Assembly: GCA_945865565.1 (NCBI GenBank)
Contig: CAMBEK010000007.1
Span: 1 to 64,000, forward strand
Origin: Pseudobacteriovorax antillogorgiicola
Lineage (GTDB): Bacteria > Bdellovibrionota_B > Oligoflexia > Oligoflexales > RGVZ01
Direction of reading: 5' to 3'
Length of the DNA: 64,000 nucleotides
Positions 34,757 through 45,318 of this stretch are shown here, piece by piece. Each line of letters opens with the position of its first letter. Positions within the stretch are counted from its first letter, which is position 1. Made by a program: the position numbers and the translations under genes. Under the pieces are notes generated by a model. The model saw nothing but the letters and a program-made list of their open reading frames with translations, was not told the origin of the DNA and did no database searches.

Positions 34757-37700
34757 CTAGTGTCCCTTGTGTTCTTCCGACTTGCCTTGACTGTCCTGCT
34801 TCGCACCTGTGCCGTGGGCACCGTGACCCGAGTGCAGTGAATCCCCAAAACCCTCGCGATGGCTGACCTGGGAAACGTAGCTCACGTTCGGCAGGGTCTT
34901 TAATCCGTATTCCTTCATCTCAGGATCTCCACCGAGAGCCAGATAGGAACGGCCATCCGCGCGCAACTGCGCCACCCGGCTGTTCGGATCCTTGAGATTG
35001 CCAAAAACGATGGCGTCCGAAGGACAAACTTGCTCGCAAGCGGTCCTGATCTCACCATCCATGACCTTGCGGTCCTGGATTTTCGCCACATGCTTCGCAT
35101 CCCGAATCCGCTGGAAGCAGAAATTGCACTTCTCCATGACTCCCCGGGTACGAACCGTGACATCGGGATTCAGTGCGCGAAGGTTGCGATCCTGGAGGCG
35201 GTCGCCGATCATGTTCCAGCGATGCGTCCACCAGTTAAAGCGGCGCACCTTGTAGGGACAGGCGTTGGCGCAGTAGCGGGTGCCGATGCAGCGGTTGTAG
35301 GTCATCGAGTTGATGCCTTCCGGATCGTGCACCGTCGCAAATACCGGACAAACAGCCTCACATGGCGCATGCGAGCACTGCTGGCACATCATTGGCTGAA
35401 TCGAGACCTGAGGGTTGTTGGTGTCGCCTTCGAAGTAGCGATCCAAGCGTATCCAATGCATCTCGCGGCCGAGGTTGATTTGCTCACGCCCAACCTGCGG
35501 AATGTTGTTCTCTTGGGCGCAAGCAACCTGACAGGCTCCGCAGCCAGTGCACTTGGTCAAATCAACCGAGAGGCCCCAGCGGTAATCCACCGTGTTGTAC
35601 ATCGCGGGATAAAGATCTGGAACTTCATCGAGGTTATGACGCTTGTTCATTTTCTCTGCAGCCTGGGCAACACTCAGCTTTTTGACGATGTCGCGGCGAT
35701 TCGCAAGGTCGTTATGCTTCTGCATTGCGGCCAACTGAAAGATTTTGCCTGTCGTGGCAACCTTCACCGTCGCACCACTCGTGACCGGCATTCCAGTTGC
35801 TGAATCAGTGCCATTGGCAAAAAGTGCCAGAGGATTTACACCATTTCCGCCACTGATCTTGCTGATGTGTTTGGCGTGACCGTTGCCACGATGGATGATC
35901 ACAGCATCAGCGTGAAGGCCTGGCAAAGGATACAAGGCAGCCTGAACCGTCCCTGCCTCGCTCTCAACTTTCAGCATGTCATTCCGACGCAGGCCCATTT
36001 TCTTCGCAGTTTCTGGGTTCATTGCGACCCACGAATCCCACGTGATGGTCGTCATGGCATCGCCGACCTCTTGAAGGACTGGCTTGTTTGCGCCGCGGCC
36101 GTCGTTCAATCGGACATCAAGTGGAGCGAGAAGACGCAAGGTGCCAGCCGAAGGAAGCTTGTTCGCCTTGACAGCAACCGTCACGTCACGCAGCGAGTCG
36201 TTGCCGCGAGTCGCCAATCTGCCAACGAACCCCCGACGCAGCACTGCGCTGAAGAAGTTTTCAAAATCGCCCTTGGCATCAACCAAAGCCGCAACCGCTT
36301 TCCATCGTTCGCGGATGTAGGCGCGGTAATCGCTGTAAGGCATCGGCCGCTTCATGTGGGCCGCAATCCAAAGAAGAACGTCTTCGGTCTGGCGACTATC
36401 TGTGGTCGCCAACACCGTTGGCTGCCGCGCTGACCAGAAGCCAGCCGCCGGCTGTTCGTCGCCCCAAGACTCCAGAGAGTGATTTACCGGCAGGACATAC
36501 TTTGCCAGATCATCTGTTTCCATTGGTTGGGACTGCATCGATACCACAACAGGGATTTTCGCCACCGCCTCGGCAAAACCAAACGATGCCGGTAAGGTGA
36601 AGGCTGGGTTGGTGTCGATGATGATCAAAGCATCCAAACCGGCGGCTTCCTGGGCGAAACGCTTCAGATCGCCCGGCTTCACCGGTGAGACCATCCATCC
36701 ACGATCGAGCATCAGAGCGCTACCGTAGGCGCCAATAAGCTCGTTGACGACAATTGCGGCCACTTGAAGCGCCGTCCCTTGATCGTCAAAACTATGACTT
36801 CCACCAGCAAACACAACCGACTGGTTTTTAATCATGTCTGCTGCGAGGGTTTCAAACACAGCCTTGTCGACGCCCACCGCCTCATGACCGCCACCAAGAG
36901 TTGCGCTGTTCGCGGCAAGAATCTTCTTGGCGATGGCTTTTGCGTTGGCTGAACCTTTCGCGTCAGCACGATCCGTCAGTGCCTTCATCAGAAGCAGGAT
37001 CGTCACCAGTTCAGAGTTAGGCGCGATCACATGGCGTTCATCTGCACGCCCGCCCGTCATGGTCATAGCAGCTTCGAATTGCACGAGCCTGGCCATGCTA
37101 CCGGCCTTAATGTTGCGGGCATCACTGAAATTTTTCGCAAAGAATACGGGGGAAACCCCGACATCAAGGAAATCGGATCCGATTCCAACGATGGTTTTAG
37201 CCTGACGCAAATCCACCCGCGGGAGGGCTTCAAAACCGAAAGCCAAGCTGTGCGCTTGCGCGACGGCTGCGTAAAGGGCGTTGGATTCGTACGTATAAAG
37301 CCGGGACTCTGCACCACCGGTAGCCTTGAGCCACTCACGATAAAATTGGTGACGATGGCCTGTGGATCCATTGGTCAGTATGCCAACTTTTTTACCGGTA
37401 AAATCTTTTGCCAACATTTCGTAGGTGTCATCCCACGAGATGGAATCCGCGCGATTCCCGCGCTTGATCAGCGGCGATTTCCGACGCTCCGGGTGATAAA
37501 GGCCTTGAAGCGCAGCCTGACCCAAGGTGCATGTGCCGCCCTGGCTGATCGGATGCTCTGGATTGCCTTCGATTTTTACCGGGCGACCTTCCTTGGTTTT
37601 AACGACAAGACCGCAACCAGAAGCGCATTCGCCGCAGGTTGTTGCATAGTTGTTTGCCACGCTCGGAACAAAATCAACCGGCTGGTTTACGTAGGGAATC

Positions 37701-38011
37701 GCCTTCTCGGCTGGACGTCGCACACATGCGGCAGAACCCGCAACCGCAGTTGCGCTGAACAATTTCAAAAAATCACGGCGATCGAGATTCAATGACAGGG
37801 CTTTACGCGCCTCGTCCTTCTGCTCTTTCGCCGACGCGAGTGGTGCCAGCTCGGGCATCACTTCTTCAGTTTCCATATAAAGCGGGCCTGCCACCATTTT
37901 TTCGGCGGGGCGCTCGAATGGCTCGTCGACTGGTCCGAATACGACGGGGCCGCGCTCGTCCATTTCAACTTCTGAGCCTTGCTTACCGGATTCCAGGTTG
38001 TTGATCGTCAT
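34757..38011 (-). CDS. actB: alternative complex III molybdopterin-oxidoreductase-like/Fe-S subunit ActB, Tat signal
   Basis: Likely start MTINNLESGK (38011); DRRDFLKLFSATAVAGSAAC Tat motif; C-terminal ferredoxin cysteines CTGCGACQVAC, CQQCSHAPCEAVCP. Confidence 0.92.
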   Translation of the reverse strand: MTINNLESGKQGSEVEMDERGPVVFGPVDEPFERPAEKMVAGPLYMETEEVMPELAPLASAKEQKDEARKALSLNLDRRDFLKLFSATAVAGSAACVRRPAEKAIPYVNQPVDFVPSVANNYATTCGECASGCGLVVKTKEGRPVKIEGNPEHPISQGGTCTLGQAALQGLYHPERRKSPLIKRGNRADSISWDDTYEMLAKDFTGKKVGILTNGSTGHRHQFYREWLKATGGAESRLYTYESNALYAAVAQAHSLAFGFEALPRVDLRQAKTIVGIGSDFLDVGVSPVFFAKNFSDARNIKAGSMARLVQFEAAMTMTGGRADERHVIAPNSELVTILLLMKALTDRADAKGSANAKAIAKKILAANSATLGGGHEAVGVDKAVFETLAADMIKNQSVVFAGGSHSFDDQGTALQVAAIVVNELIGAYGSALMLDRGWMVSPVKPGDLKRFAQEAAGLDALIIIDTNPAFTLPASFGFAEAVAKIPVVVSMQSQPMETDDLAKYVLPVNHSLESWGDEQPAAGFWSARQPTVLATTDSRQTEDVLLWIAAHMKRPMPYSDYRAYIRERWKAVAALVDAKGDFENFFSAVLRRGFVGRLATRGNDSLRDVTVAVKANKLPSAGTLRLLAPLDVRLNDGRGANKPVLQEVGDAMTTITWDSWVAMNPETAKKMGLRRNDMLKVESEAGTVQAALYPLPGLHADAVIIHRGNGHAKHISKISGGNGVNPLALFANGTDSATGMPVTSGATVKVATTGKIFQLAAMQKHNDLANRRDIVKKLSVAQAAEKMNKRHNLDEVPDLYPAMYNTVDYRWGLSVDLTKCTGCGACQVACAQENNIPQVGREQINLGREMHWIRLDRYFEGDTNNPQVSIQPMMCQQCSHAPCEAVCPVFATVHDPEGINSMTYNRCIGTRYCANACPYKVRRFNWWTHRWNMIGDRLQDRNLRALNPDVTVRTRGVMEKCNFCFQRIRDAKHVAKIQDRKVMDGEIRTACEQVCPSDAIVFGNLKDPNSRVAQLRADGRSYLALGGDPEMKEYGLKTLPNVSYVSQVSHREGFGDSLHSGHGAHGTGAKQDSQGKSEEHKGH

Positions 38012-38025
38012 TGGTGGTTCCTGTC

Positions 38026-38577
38026 TCAGTAGTGACACGTGATGCAATTGATGCTGGCGCCTTTTTCCTTGTGGCAGCCAATGCACCAACCCATCTGCAG
38101 GGGCGCGACTTGCTCAACCACGGCCATGTTTTGAACATTACCGTGGCAACTCTGACACTCGACCCCCGCCTTCACATGTGGCTTGTGGGAAAAATGGGCG
38201 TACTCAGGCAAATCGTGGACCTTGACCCATTCGATCGGCTCATTTTTGTTGTACTTCTCGGTAAGCCACTTGATCGGCTCTTTATCCGTTGCGACGACTT
38301 TGTGACAGCCCATACATGTATTCATTGGGGGAATGCCGGCAGAGGCCGCACGACGCGCTGAAGAATGGCAGTATTCGCAGGGAATCTCACGCTTGCCCGC
38401 GTGAAGCGAGTGACTAAATGGAATTGGCTGCGTTGGCTTGTAGCCAACGTCATCTACGGTGTCGCCTGGCGTCCACATCCACCATGCTCGGGCCTCAGTG
38501 GAACCCGTGGTTAAACCAACTGCGACAAGGAGAACAAAGAGAGAAACCAGTTTCCGGATCAACGCCAGCCTCCTCAA
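38026..38577 (-). CDS. actA: alternative complex III pentaheme cytochrome c ActA
   Basis: Five CxxCH motifs: CEYCH, CMGCH, CQSCH, CIGCH, CITCH. Confidence 0.92.
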   Translation of the reverse strand: MRRLALIRKLVSLFVLLVAVGLTTGSTEARAWWMWTPGDTVDDVGYKPTQPIPFSHSLHAGKREIPCEYCHSSARRAASAGIPPMNTCMGCHKVVATDKEPIKWLTEKYNKNEPIEWVKVHDLPEYAHFSHKPHVKAGVECQSCHGNVQNMAVVEQVAPLQMGWCIGCHKEKGASINCITCHY

Positions 38578-38686
38578 TTTTGAAAAAGAGTCGGATTATT
38601 GTTAAGCATAAATGGGTGGATCGTCCAGCGATTTCAGATATATGCATGGTTTTCGTACTGCTTAAAAAAAAGGCAACTAACACTTC

Positions 38687-40762
38687 ATGACCCCAACGCC
38701 AGTGCCAAAAAACTCCATCTTCCAACTTGCCTCAAGGTATGTCCCGCAAGGGGATCAGCCCGAAGCCATCGATGGCATTTGCAAGGCACTTTCCGCCGGG
38801 GACAAGCATCATGTTCTGATGGGGGTTACGGGATCGGGCAAAACATTCAGTATGGCCAACGTGATTGCCCAATATAACCGGCCGACCCTCGTCATGGCAC
38901 CCAACAAGACCCTTGCGGCTCAACTTTTCAGCGAAATGCGGGAACTTTTTCCGCACAACGCCGTCGAATATTTCATCAGCTACTACGACTACTATCAGCC
39001 AGAAGCCTACGTTCCGAGCACAGACACCTACATCGCCAAGGATTCCGCAATCAACGAAGACATCGACAAGATGCGCCACAACGCCACGATGGCACTCTTT
39101 GAACGCCCCGACGTCATCATCGTGGCCAGTGTCAGCTGCATCTACGGTTTGGGTTCACCGGCCAGCTACGCGAAACTTGTCGTTGAATTGGCGACGGGCC
39201 AGAAAATAGGTCGCGACCAGCTGCTTCGCGCGCTGATAGATATTCAGTACACCCGCAACGATGCGAACTTCAGCCGAGGTAACTTCCGCGTCCGGGGCGA
39301 TGTCGTCGACATTCTGCCGGCAAACCAGCGCGACGAGGCCATTCGCGTTGAGTTTTTTGGACCTGAAATCGAGCGCATGGTGGTGATTGATTCTTTGACC
39401 GGAAAAACACTGCGCCGTGTCGATCACTTGTCGATCTATCCCAATAGCCATTATGTAACCGACCGGCGGGACACGCGCCAGATCGTCAAGGAAATCCTGA
39501 AGGACCTGGGCGATCGCTTGCGGGAATTCCGCGCCCTCGGGCAAATGGCCGAGTACCAACGCCTTGAGCAACGAACCATGCACGACATTGAAATGTTTGA
39601 ACACTTGGGCTTCTGCCCGGGAATTGAAAACTACACAAGATACTTGAACGGCAACCCGCCGGGGGCAGCGCCGCCAACCCTGCTGGATTATTTCCCCAAG
39701 GACTTTTTGACCATCATCGATGAAAGCCACATCACCGTCCCCCAACTCAACGGAATGTCCCGCGGCGACCGGGCCCGCAAGCAAGTCCTGGTCGACCATG
39801 GCTTTCGCTTGCCCTCTGCCCTGGACAATCGCCCCCTGAACTTCGAAGAGTTTCTCGCGCGCGTTCATCAAACGGTCTATGTCAGCGCCACACCCGCAGC
39901 ATTTGAAATGCAAGCCTCAGGGGGGCGCTACAGTGAACAAATCATCCGCCCGACCGGCCTGATTGATCCGCAAATCGAAGTGAAACCAGCCAAGGACCAG
40001 GTCGACACGCTGTTTGGAGAAATCAAAAAGACCGTTGCTGCTGGTGGCCGGATCCTGGTCACGACGCTCACAAAAAAAATGGCCGAGGATCTGACCCTCT
40101 TCTACGCCGAGGCCGGGATTAAAGTTCGGTACCTGCACGCTGACATCGAGAGTCTGCAAAGGGTTGAATTATTGCGGGACCTGAGGCGCGGAGACTACGA
40201 CGTTCTGATTGGCATCAACCTGCTGCGCGAGGGACTGGACCTGCCGGAAGTTCAGCTGGTCGCCGTCATGGACGCCGACAAGGAGGGCTTTTTGCGATCC
40301 CGCTCTTCACTGATCCAGATCGTTGGACGGGCGGCCCGAAATGTCGAAGGCCGAGTGATCTTTTTTGCAGACCGCATGACCAAATCCATCAATGAATGTA
40401 TGGACGAAACCAATCGCCGCCGCGAAAAACAAATCGCCTACAACAAAGAACACAACATCAGCCCCCAAACGATTATCAAGGCTATCCCGGAAGATTTGCG
40501 CGTTATTTATGGCCTGCAAAAAGAAGACCCACCCCTGGTTGGATCTGCCGCGAAACAAAAAATGAACGAGGTTCAATACAAGAACGTCCAGCAACTGGAA
40601 AAAGACATCACAAAAAAAACCAAGGAGATGCGCAAGGCGGCAGCAGATCTTGATTTTGAAAAGGCTGCTGGAATACGTGACGAAGTGGCCCATCTGCGGA
40701 ACCTTCTGCTGAAGGCAGGAGAAGAGGCCAACGCCATCGGCGCGCATGGAGGCGAAGCGTGA
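38687..40762 (+). CDS. uvrB: excinuclease ABC subunit B
   Basis: GVTGSGKTFSMANVIA, ISYYDYYQPEAYVP, IVGRAARNVEGRVIFFAD, C-terminal UVR motif. Confidence 0.98.
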   Translation: MTPTPVPKNSIFQLASRYVPQGDQPEAIDGICKALSAGDKHHVLMGVTGSGKTFSMANVIAQYNRPTLVMAPNKTLAAQLFSEMRELFPHNAVEYFISYYDYYQPEAYVPSTDTYIAKDSAINEDIDKMRHNATMALFERPDVIIVASVSCIYGLGSPASYAKLVVELATGQKIGRDQLLRALIDIQYTRNDANFSRGNFRVRGDVVDILPANQRDEAIRVEFFGPEIERMVVIDSLTGKTLRRVDHLSIYPNSHYVTDRRDTRQIVKEILKDLGDRLREFRALGQMAEYQRLEQRTMHDIEMFEHLGFCPGIENYTRYLNGNPPGAAPPTLLDYFPKDFLTIIDESHITVPQLNGMSRGDRARKQVLVDHGFRLPSALDNRPLNFEEFLARVHQTVYVSATPAAFEMQASGGRYSEQIIRPTGLIDPQIEVKPAKDQVDTLFGEIKKTVAAGGRILVTTLTKKMAEDLTLFYAEAGIKVRYLHADIESLQRVELLRDLRRGDYDVLIGINLLREGLDLPEVQLVAVMDADKEGFLRSRSSLIQIVGRAARNVEGRVIFFADRMTKSINECMDETNRRREKQIAYNKEHNISPQTIIKAIPEDLRVIYGLQKEDPPLVGSAAKQKMNEVQYKNVQQLEKDITKKTKEMRKAAADLDFEKAAGIRDEVAHLRNLLLKAGEEANAIGAHGGEA

Positions 40763-42657
40763 GCGCAAGCAGGTTGATCCGGGATAAATTAAGCGCCTTG
40801 CCCCTCACCCCTGGTGTCTACCTCATGAAAGACACCCGCGGGACGATCATTTACGTCGGAAAAGCCAAAGCGCTGAAAAACCGGGTAGGCAGCTACTTCC
40901 AAAAGCAGCAGTTCAACATCAAGACGGCAGCCCTCGTCCGTGAAGTCATCGACTTCGAGGTCATCTTGACCCAAACCGAAGTTGAGGCACTTCTCCTTGA
41001 ACGCACCCTGATCAAACACCACAAGCCGAGATTCAACATCCTGCTTCGTGACGACAAGGAATTCCCATACCTGCGGGTTGGATTCAACGAAACCTGGCCA
41101 CGCATCGAAAAGGTCCGCCGGCGAAAGGATGATGGCGCGACCTATCTCGGACCTTTTGGCAGCGCAGGCAATTTGAAAATCATGCTGGCAACAATTTACC
41201 GGATTTTTCCTTTGATCCGTTGCACACGCCATGAATTCGCAAACGTAAAACGCCCCTGCAATTACTACCACATGAAACTTTGCCTTGGCCCGTGCACACT
41301 ACCCGTCGACCGCGAAATGTATGTCGCGACCGTGCGCGATGCCGTGGCTTTTCTTCAGGGGCGTAACCGGGATCTCGTGCGCGAGCTCAAGGACAAAATG
41401 ACTGCTGCCTCCGAAAATGAAAACTATGAACTTGCGGCGGGCTACCGCGATCAGTTGAAGGCCTTTGAAAAATTGACCGAGAAGCAGTCCGTCGTGGTCG
41501 GTGAAGACATCGATGCCGATGCGGTTGGGTTTTCAGTGAATGATCAGAACGCATCATTCCATGTCGTGGTCGTGCGCCAGGGCAAGGTCGTGGGGTCGGA
41601 TAGTTTTACCAGCCACAGCGCCGCCAACGGAACGGGAGAAGCCCTCACCGAATTCCTGCTGCAGTATTATGACGGCCGCGCCCTGCCGCCTGAAATCCTT
41701 TTGCCTCAGACTTGGGACGACGGCGAAGCGATTGCGGATTTACAGGCAGCCCTGAAACAGATTGGCGATGATCAGCATTCCGTGATTGGAAAGCCACTTC
41801 GAATGGTGACACCCCAACGGGGAGTCCGGCGAAATCTGGTCGAGATCGCGGAAAAAAATGCTTCATTCAATCTAGGCGAAGTTGTGGACGAGTCGCAAAA
41901 GCGCCAGACAGAACTCGAGATCCTCAAAGAGAAACTGAATCTTCCCGTTTTACCCGACCGGATGGAATGCATTGATATTTCAAACTTTCACGAGACGGCA
42001 ATCGTTGCCTCAAACGTTTGCTTCATTGGCGGGAAATCCGCAAAGGACCAGTACCGGCACTACACGATCGAAACCGTACAGGGCGCGCCCGACGACTTTG
42101 GCAGCATGCGTGAAGTTGTCAGACGCAGGCTTGAACGTGCCCGGAAGGATGGCGACACACCGGACCTTCTGGTGATCGACGGTGGACGGGGTCAACTTCA
42201 GGCTGCACTGGATTCGGCAAAGGAATTTCCTGATGTCCAATTGACCATTGTGAGCCTGGCCAAGAGTCGCATTGAAAAGAAAAGCAAAATGATTGGGCAA
42301 GTCATGACAACTGGCGTTCCGGAGCGCAGTTTTGAACGGGTCTTCCTGCGCCCGGACCAAGCACCAGTGCCTCTCGCGCCAGGAAGTCCAGAGTATCGTC
42401 TGATGACACGGCTGCGCGATGAAGCCCACAGGTTTGCCATCACCCATCACCGCAAAAAACGTGCAAAGGTGCTCCAAGGTTCAACCCTCGAAACGATTCC
42501 CGGGATCGGGACAAAAATGCGGCAAAAACTTCTGGTTGAATTTGGAGGCCTTGACGGATTGCGCCGCGCCACCCTGGAGCAATTGGAAAAGGTAAAGGGC
42601 TTGCGCAAGGAGTCCGCAGTTGCCCTGCACGCATCCCTCAAGCAAGAGGAAAAATGA
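40759..42657 (+). CDS. uvrC: excinuclease ABC subunit C
   Basis: GIY-YIG PGVYLMKDTRGTIIYVGKAKALKNRVGSYF; RPCNYYHMKLCLGPC; C-terminal HhH; GTGA overlap with uvrB. Confidence 0.98.
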   Translation: MSASRLIRDKLSALPLTPGVYLMKDTRGTIIYVGKAKALKNRVGSYFQKQQFNIKTAALVREVIDFEVILTQTEVEALLLERTLIKHHKPRFNILLRDDKEFPYLRVGFNETWPRIEKVRRRKDDGATYLGPFGSAGNLKIMLATIYRIFPLIRCTRHEFANVKRPCNYYHMKLCLGPCTLPVDREMYVATVRDAVAFLQGRNRDLVRELKDKMTAASENENYELAAGYRDQLKAFEKLTEKQSVVVGEDIDADAVGFSVNDQNASFHVVVVRQGKVVGSDSFTSHSAANGTGEALTEFLLQYYDGRALPPEILLPQTWDDGEAIADLQAALKQIGDDQHSVIGKPLRMVTPQRGVRRNLVEIAEKNASFNLGEVVDESQKRQTELEILKEKLNLPVLPDRMECIDISNFHETAIVASNVCFIGGKSAKDQYRHYTIETVQGAPDDFGSMREVVRRRLERARKDGDTPDLLVIDGGRGQLQAALDSAKEFPDVQLTIVSLAKSRIEKKSKMIGQVMTTGVPERSFERVFLRPDQAPVPLAPGSPEYRLMTRLRDEAHRFAITHHRKKRAKVLQGSTLETIPGIGTKMRQKLLVEFGGLDGLRRATLEQLEKVKGLRKESAVALHASLKQEEK

Positions 42658-42665
42658 GACGCGTT

Positions 42666-43910
42666 TTAAAAAGAGAGCAGTACTTCGCTGGCCCAACTGT
42701 TTTCACGAAACCACTCTGCCGGATCAAACCGCAAGCGTGACCCATCACGCCAGGCGACCCTGCGTTTTAAAGCCTCAATAAGCAAAGGCCGGGGCGAAAA
42801 AATTTGACCTGTTATTTTTTCGCAAAATGCCAAATCAATCCCATGCCGCGTGCGCAAGGCACCACCGACGTATTCAATCAGGGCTGAATCCTGGTCACGC
42901 CCCTCGTCAATTTCACCGCCCAGTTCACGGACAACCGCCGTTAATGAGTCTGCACTCGCAGAATCCGGTGCGCGGCGCAAAAAGGTCCGGACATCCCGCG
43001 GAAAAGAATAACGCATTCCAATATCGATAGCGTCATCAACAACATAATCAATTCTACTAGTAGCCATGCCATCAGCCGCCTTTGCCGCCGGCAGAAAACC
43101 ATGGGCGCCAGCACCGATGCCAAGAAAGTTTTTGAAGTCCCAATAAACCCAATTGTGCCGACAAGTGAATCCTGATCGCGCCCAGTTCGAAACCTCATCG
43201 TGCTCAAAGCCGGCGTCACCAAGAATTTCTCGCGCCGCCACATAGCGATCCGCCAACGCTTCATCTGCCTCAGGCCGGACCTTACCACGGCGCGCCATCC
43301 GTCCAAACGGAGTCCGGTCTTCATAGGTCAATGAATACAGGCTGGCATGGGGAACACCAGAATTAACGAGTTGTTGCAAATCCGAAACCCAATCGTCAGC
43401 GCCCTGCCCAGGCCAACCATATATCAAATCCATGTTAACGCTTGGAATGGAATGCATCGCTAGTTCAAGGGCACGCAAGGCGGTCGATGCATCGTGATCG
43501 CGCGTCAGTATTTCGAGGCCTTTCTTGTGCAGTGTCTGAACACCGATCGAAAGGCGGTTCACGCCCATGGCTTTCCAGGCATCGAGGGCATTTTGGTTAA
43601 GATTCTTTGGATTGCATTCCATGGTTATTTCGGCATCAGGATCAAGATGCTCGTACACGGCGCTTAAAAGGCTGGTGTATTCCGTCGTGAAAAGCCCGGG
43701 AGTACCGCCGCCAAAATACACTGAAGAAAAAGACACAGGACGGCCAGACGTCCGCTCGAGATGGCGTGTCATGACACGAAACTGGTTCAAAAGTGCAGTG
43801 AAATAATCCTGGACCAGGATTGAATCGTAATTGGCAGTCTTGGCAAAATCGCAGTAATGGCAGAGGAAGCTGCAGAATGGAATGTGAATGTAGAGCCCAA
43901 TCCGCATTGC
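42666..43910 (-). CDS. hemW: HemW-like radical SAM protein
   Basis: MRIGLYIHIPFCSFLCHYCDFAK (CxxxCxxC), YFGGGTPGLF. Confidence 0.9.
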   Translation of the reverse strand, partial: AMRIGLYIHIPFCSFLCHYCDFAKTANYDSILVQDYFTALLNQFRVMTRHLERTSGRPVSFSSVYFGGGTPGLFTTEYTSLLSAVYEHLDPDAEITMECNPKNLNQNALDAWKAMGVNRLSIGVQTLHKKGLEILTRDHDASTALRALELAMHSIPSVNMDLIYGWPGQGADDWVSDLQQLVNSGVPHASLYSLTYEDRTPFGRMARRGKVRPEADEALADRYVAAREILGDAGFEHDEVSNWARSGFTCRHNWVYWDFKNFLGIGAGAHGFLPAAKAADGMATSRIDYVVDDAIDIGMRYSFPRDVRTFLRRAPDSASADSLTAVVRELGGEIDEGRDQDSALIEYVGGALRTRHGIDLAFCEKITGQIFSPRPLLIEALKRRVAWRDGSRLRFDPAEWFRENSWASEVLLSF

Positions 43911-43920
43911 CCGCCCCTTG

Positions 43921-45318
43921 TCAGCCTGAAATGCCATCCGCCCGCTCGAGAACCGCAACCGTCTCGACGTGCCACGTATTGGGGAAAAAATCGAACGTCC
44001 TGACGGACTTCAATTGATATCCCCCGCGAATCAAAGCCCCCAAGTCACGGGCCAGGGTCGCCGGGTCGCAACTGACATAGATGATCGCCCTGGCCCCGAT
44101 TTTTTGAAGCGGGATCAGATCCTTGAACATCCCTTCCCTGGGGGGATCCGCAATGACGACATCAAACTGCTCGCCTTTTTTTGCGCATTTCCAGAGATGC
44201 TTCTCCGAACTTCCCGAAAGGTAAAGTGCGTTGGTGACTTTATTGATGCGGACATTTTCGCGGGCTGTTGCGATTGCGGTTTCGCTGAATTCGATACCCT
44301 CGACATAACGATCAGAACGGCATAGCCCCAACGAAAGATTCCCGCTGCCGCAGAATAAATCCAAAATCCGTTTTGGGTTGTACCCTTCAACCAGTTCATG
44401 AACAAGCGACCGGACCATCCGGTTGTGGCTGACGTTGACCTGTTGAAACTGCCCCGGTCTCGTGTGGTATTGAAGTTGACCATGCTCATCAAAGACAACC
44501 AGTGGAGCCGTCTTCAGATCCTTGATCAAGCCGGCCCAGAACACGCCTTCGGTTTGGCGAAGCCCATCCACAAAGGCATCGAGGTCACGGCAATCGGGGC
44601 TCGGCGGATAAACCGTGATGATCACCTGCGGCTCGCCCGCAGGGTGGCCACTGGAATCCGGCTGGGGCGGGATCTCCTGAAGTTCCATGCGATACGGGGT
44701 CGATGTTCGCAGCGACGCAGGCCGCGAAAACTTCGCAGAGCCAACGCGGGCCAAAACCCGATTGATCGTTGTTGCAGCAATGGCACAACGGTCGACTGGA
44801 ACAAGATCACGCGATCCGCGCCTGAAATAGCCGAAGGTAACACCGCCGTCGGATGCAAAAACGCCGCGCAAGAAAATCCGGTTGCGGTATTCAAGGGTTT
44901 CCGGGGATCCAGAAATGGCGACTGGAACGGAGGCTTCAACTTTGCCAATACGCCCAAGGGCGGTCTCGACAAATTGCCGTTTCCAAGCGAGTTGCTGTTC
45001 ATAGGGTATGCCGTGCCATTGGCATCCGCCGCAACGCTCGCTAAACGCGCAGGGAGATTTTCCACGCAGCGATGAGGGTTTTGCAAATTTTGTTATTTTT
45101 GCGTCGGCATAACGCCCGCTGTCACCGGTAACTTCAATATCGACAACATCCCCGGGGACGGCGTCAGCCACAAAGAAAACCTTACCCTCGACGCGAGCAA
45201 TACCCTTGCCACCAAAGGCAACGGCAGTCACTTCAACGTCAGATAGCTGTGCCGGTTCTGGACTTTGTTTTTCCACCGCGCTTGCCGGTTCCGGAAGGCT
45301 TTTTTTGGGATTTTTCAT
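43921..45318 (-). CDS. rlmD: 23S rRNA (uracil-C5)-methyltransferase, RlmD/TrmA family
   Basis: TRAM-like N-terminus, CGGCQWHGIPYEQQLAWK, LDLFCGSGNLSL, IADPPREGM, YVSCDPATLARDL. Confidence 0.9.
   Translation of the reverse strand: MKNPKKSLPEPASAVEKQSPEPAQLSDVEVTAVAFGGKGIARVEGKVFFVADAVPGDVVDIEVTGDSGRYADAKITKFAKPSSLRGKSPCAFSERCGGCQWHGIPYEQQLAWKRQFVETALGRIGKVEASVPVAISGSPETLEYRNRIFLRGVFASDGGVTFGYFRRGSRDLVPVDRCAIAATTINRVLARVGSAKFSRPASLRTSTPYRMELQEIPPQPDSSGHPAGEPQVIITVYPPSPDCRDLDAFVDGLRQTEGVFWAGLIKDLKTAPLVVFDEHGQLQYHTRPGQFQQVNVSHNRMVRSLVHELVEGYNPKRILDLFCGSGNLSLGLCRSDRYVEGIEFSETAIATARENVRINKVTNALYLSGSSEKHLWKCAKKGEQFDVVIADPPREGMFKDLIPLQKIGARAIIYVSCDPATLARDLGALIRGGYQLKSVRTFDFFPNTWHVETVAVLERADGISG

Noticed and set aside
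35030-37795. Several 180-257 aa + strand ORFs
   Set aside because: Antisense to actB, which has clear Fe-S and Tat motifs in the coding frame.
34757-38011. Formate dehydrogenase / nitrate reductase-like Mo enzyme
   Set aside because: Flanking pentaheme ActA, NrfD-like ActC, DUF3341 ActD and ActE identify alternative complex III, whose ActB is not a Mo enzyme.
39155-39913. 252-aa minus-strand ORF
   Set aside because: Antisense to uvrB.
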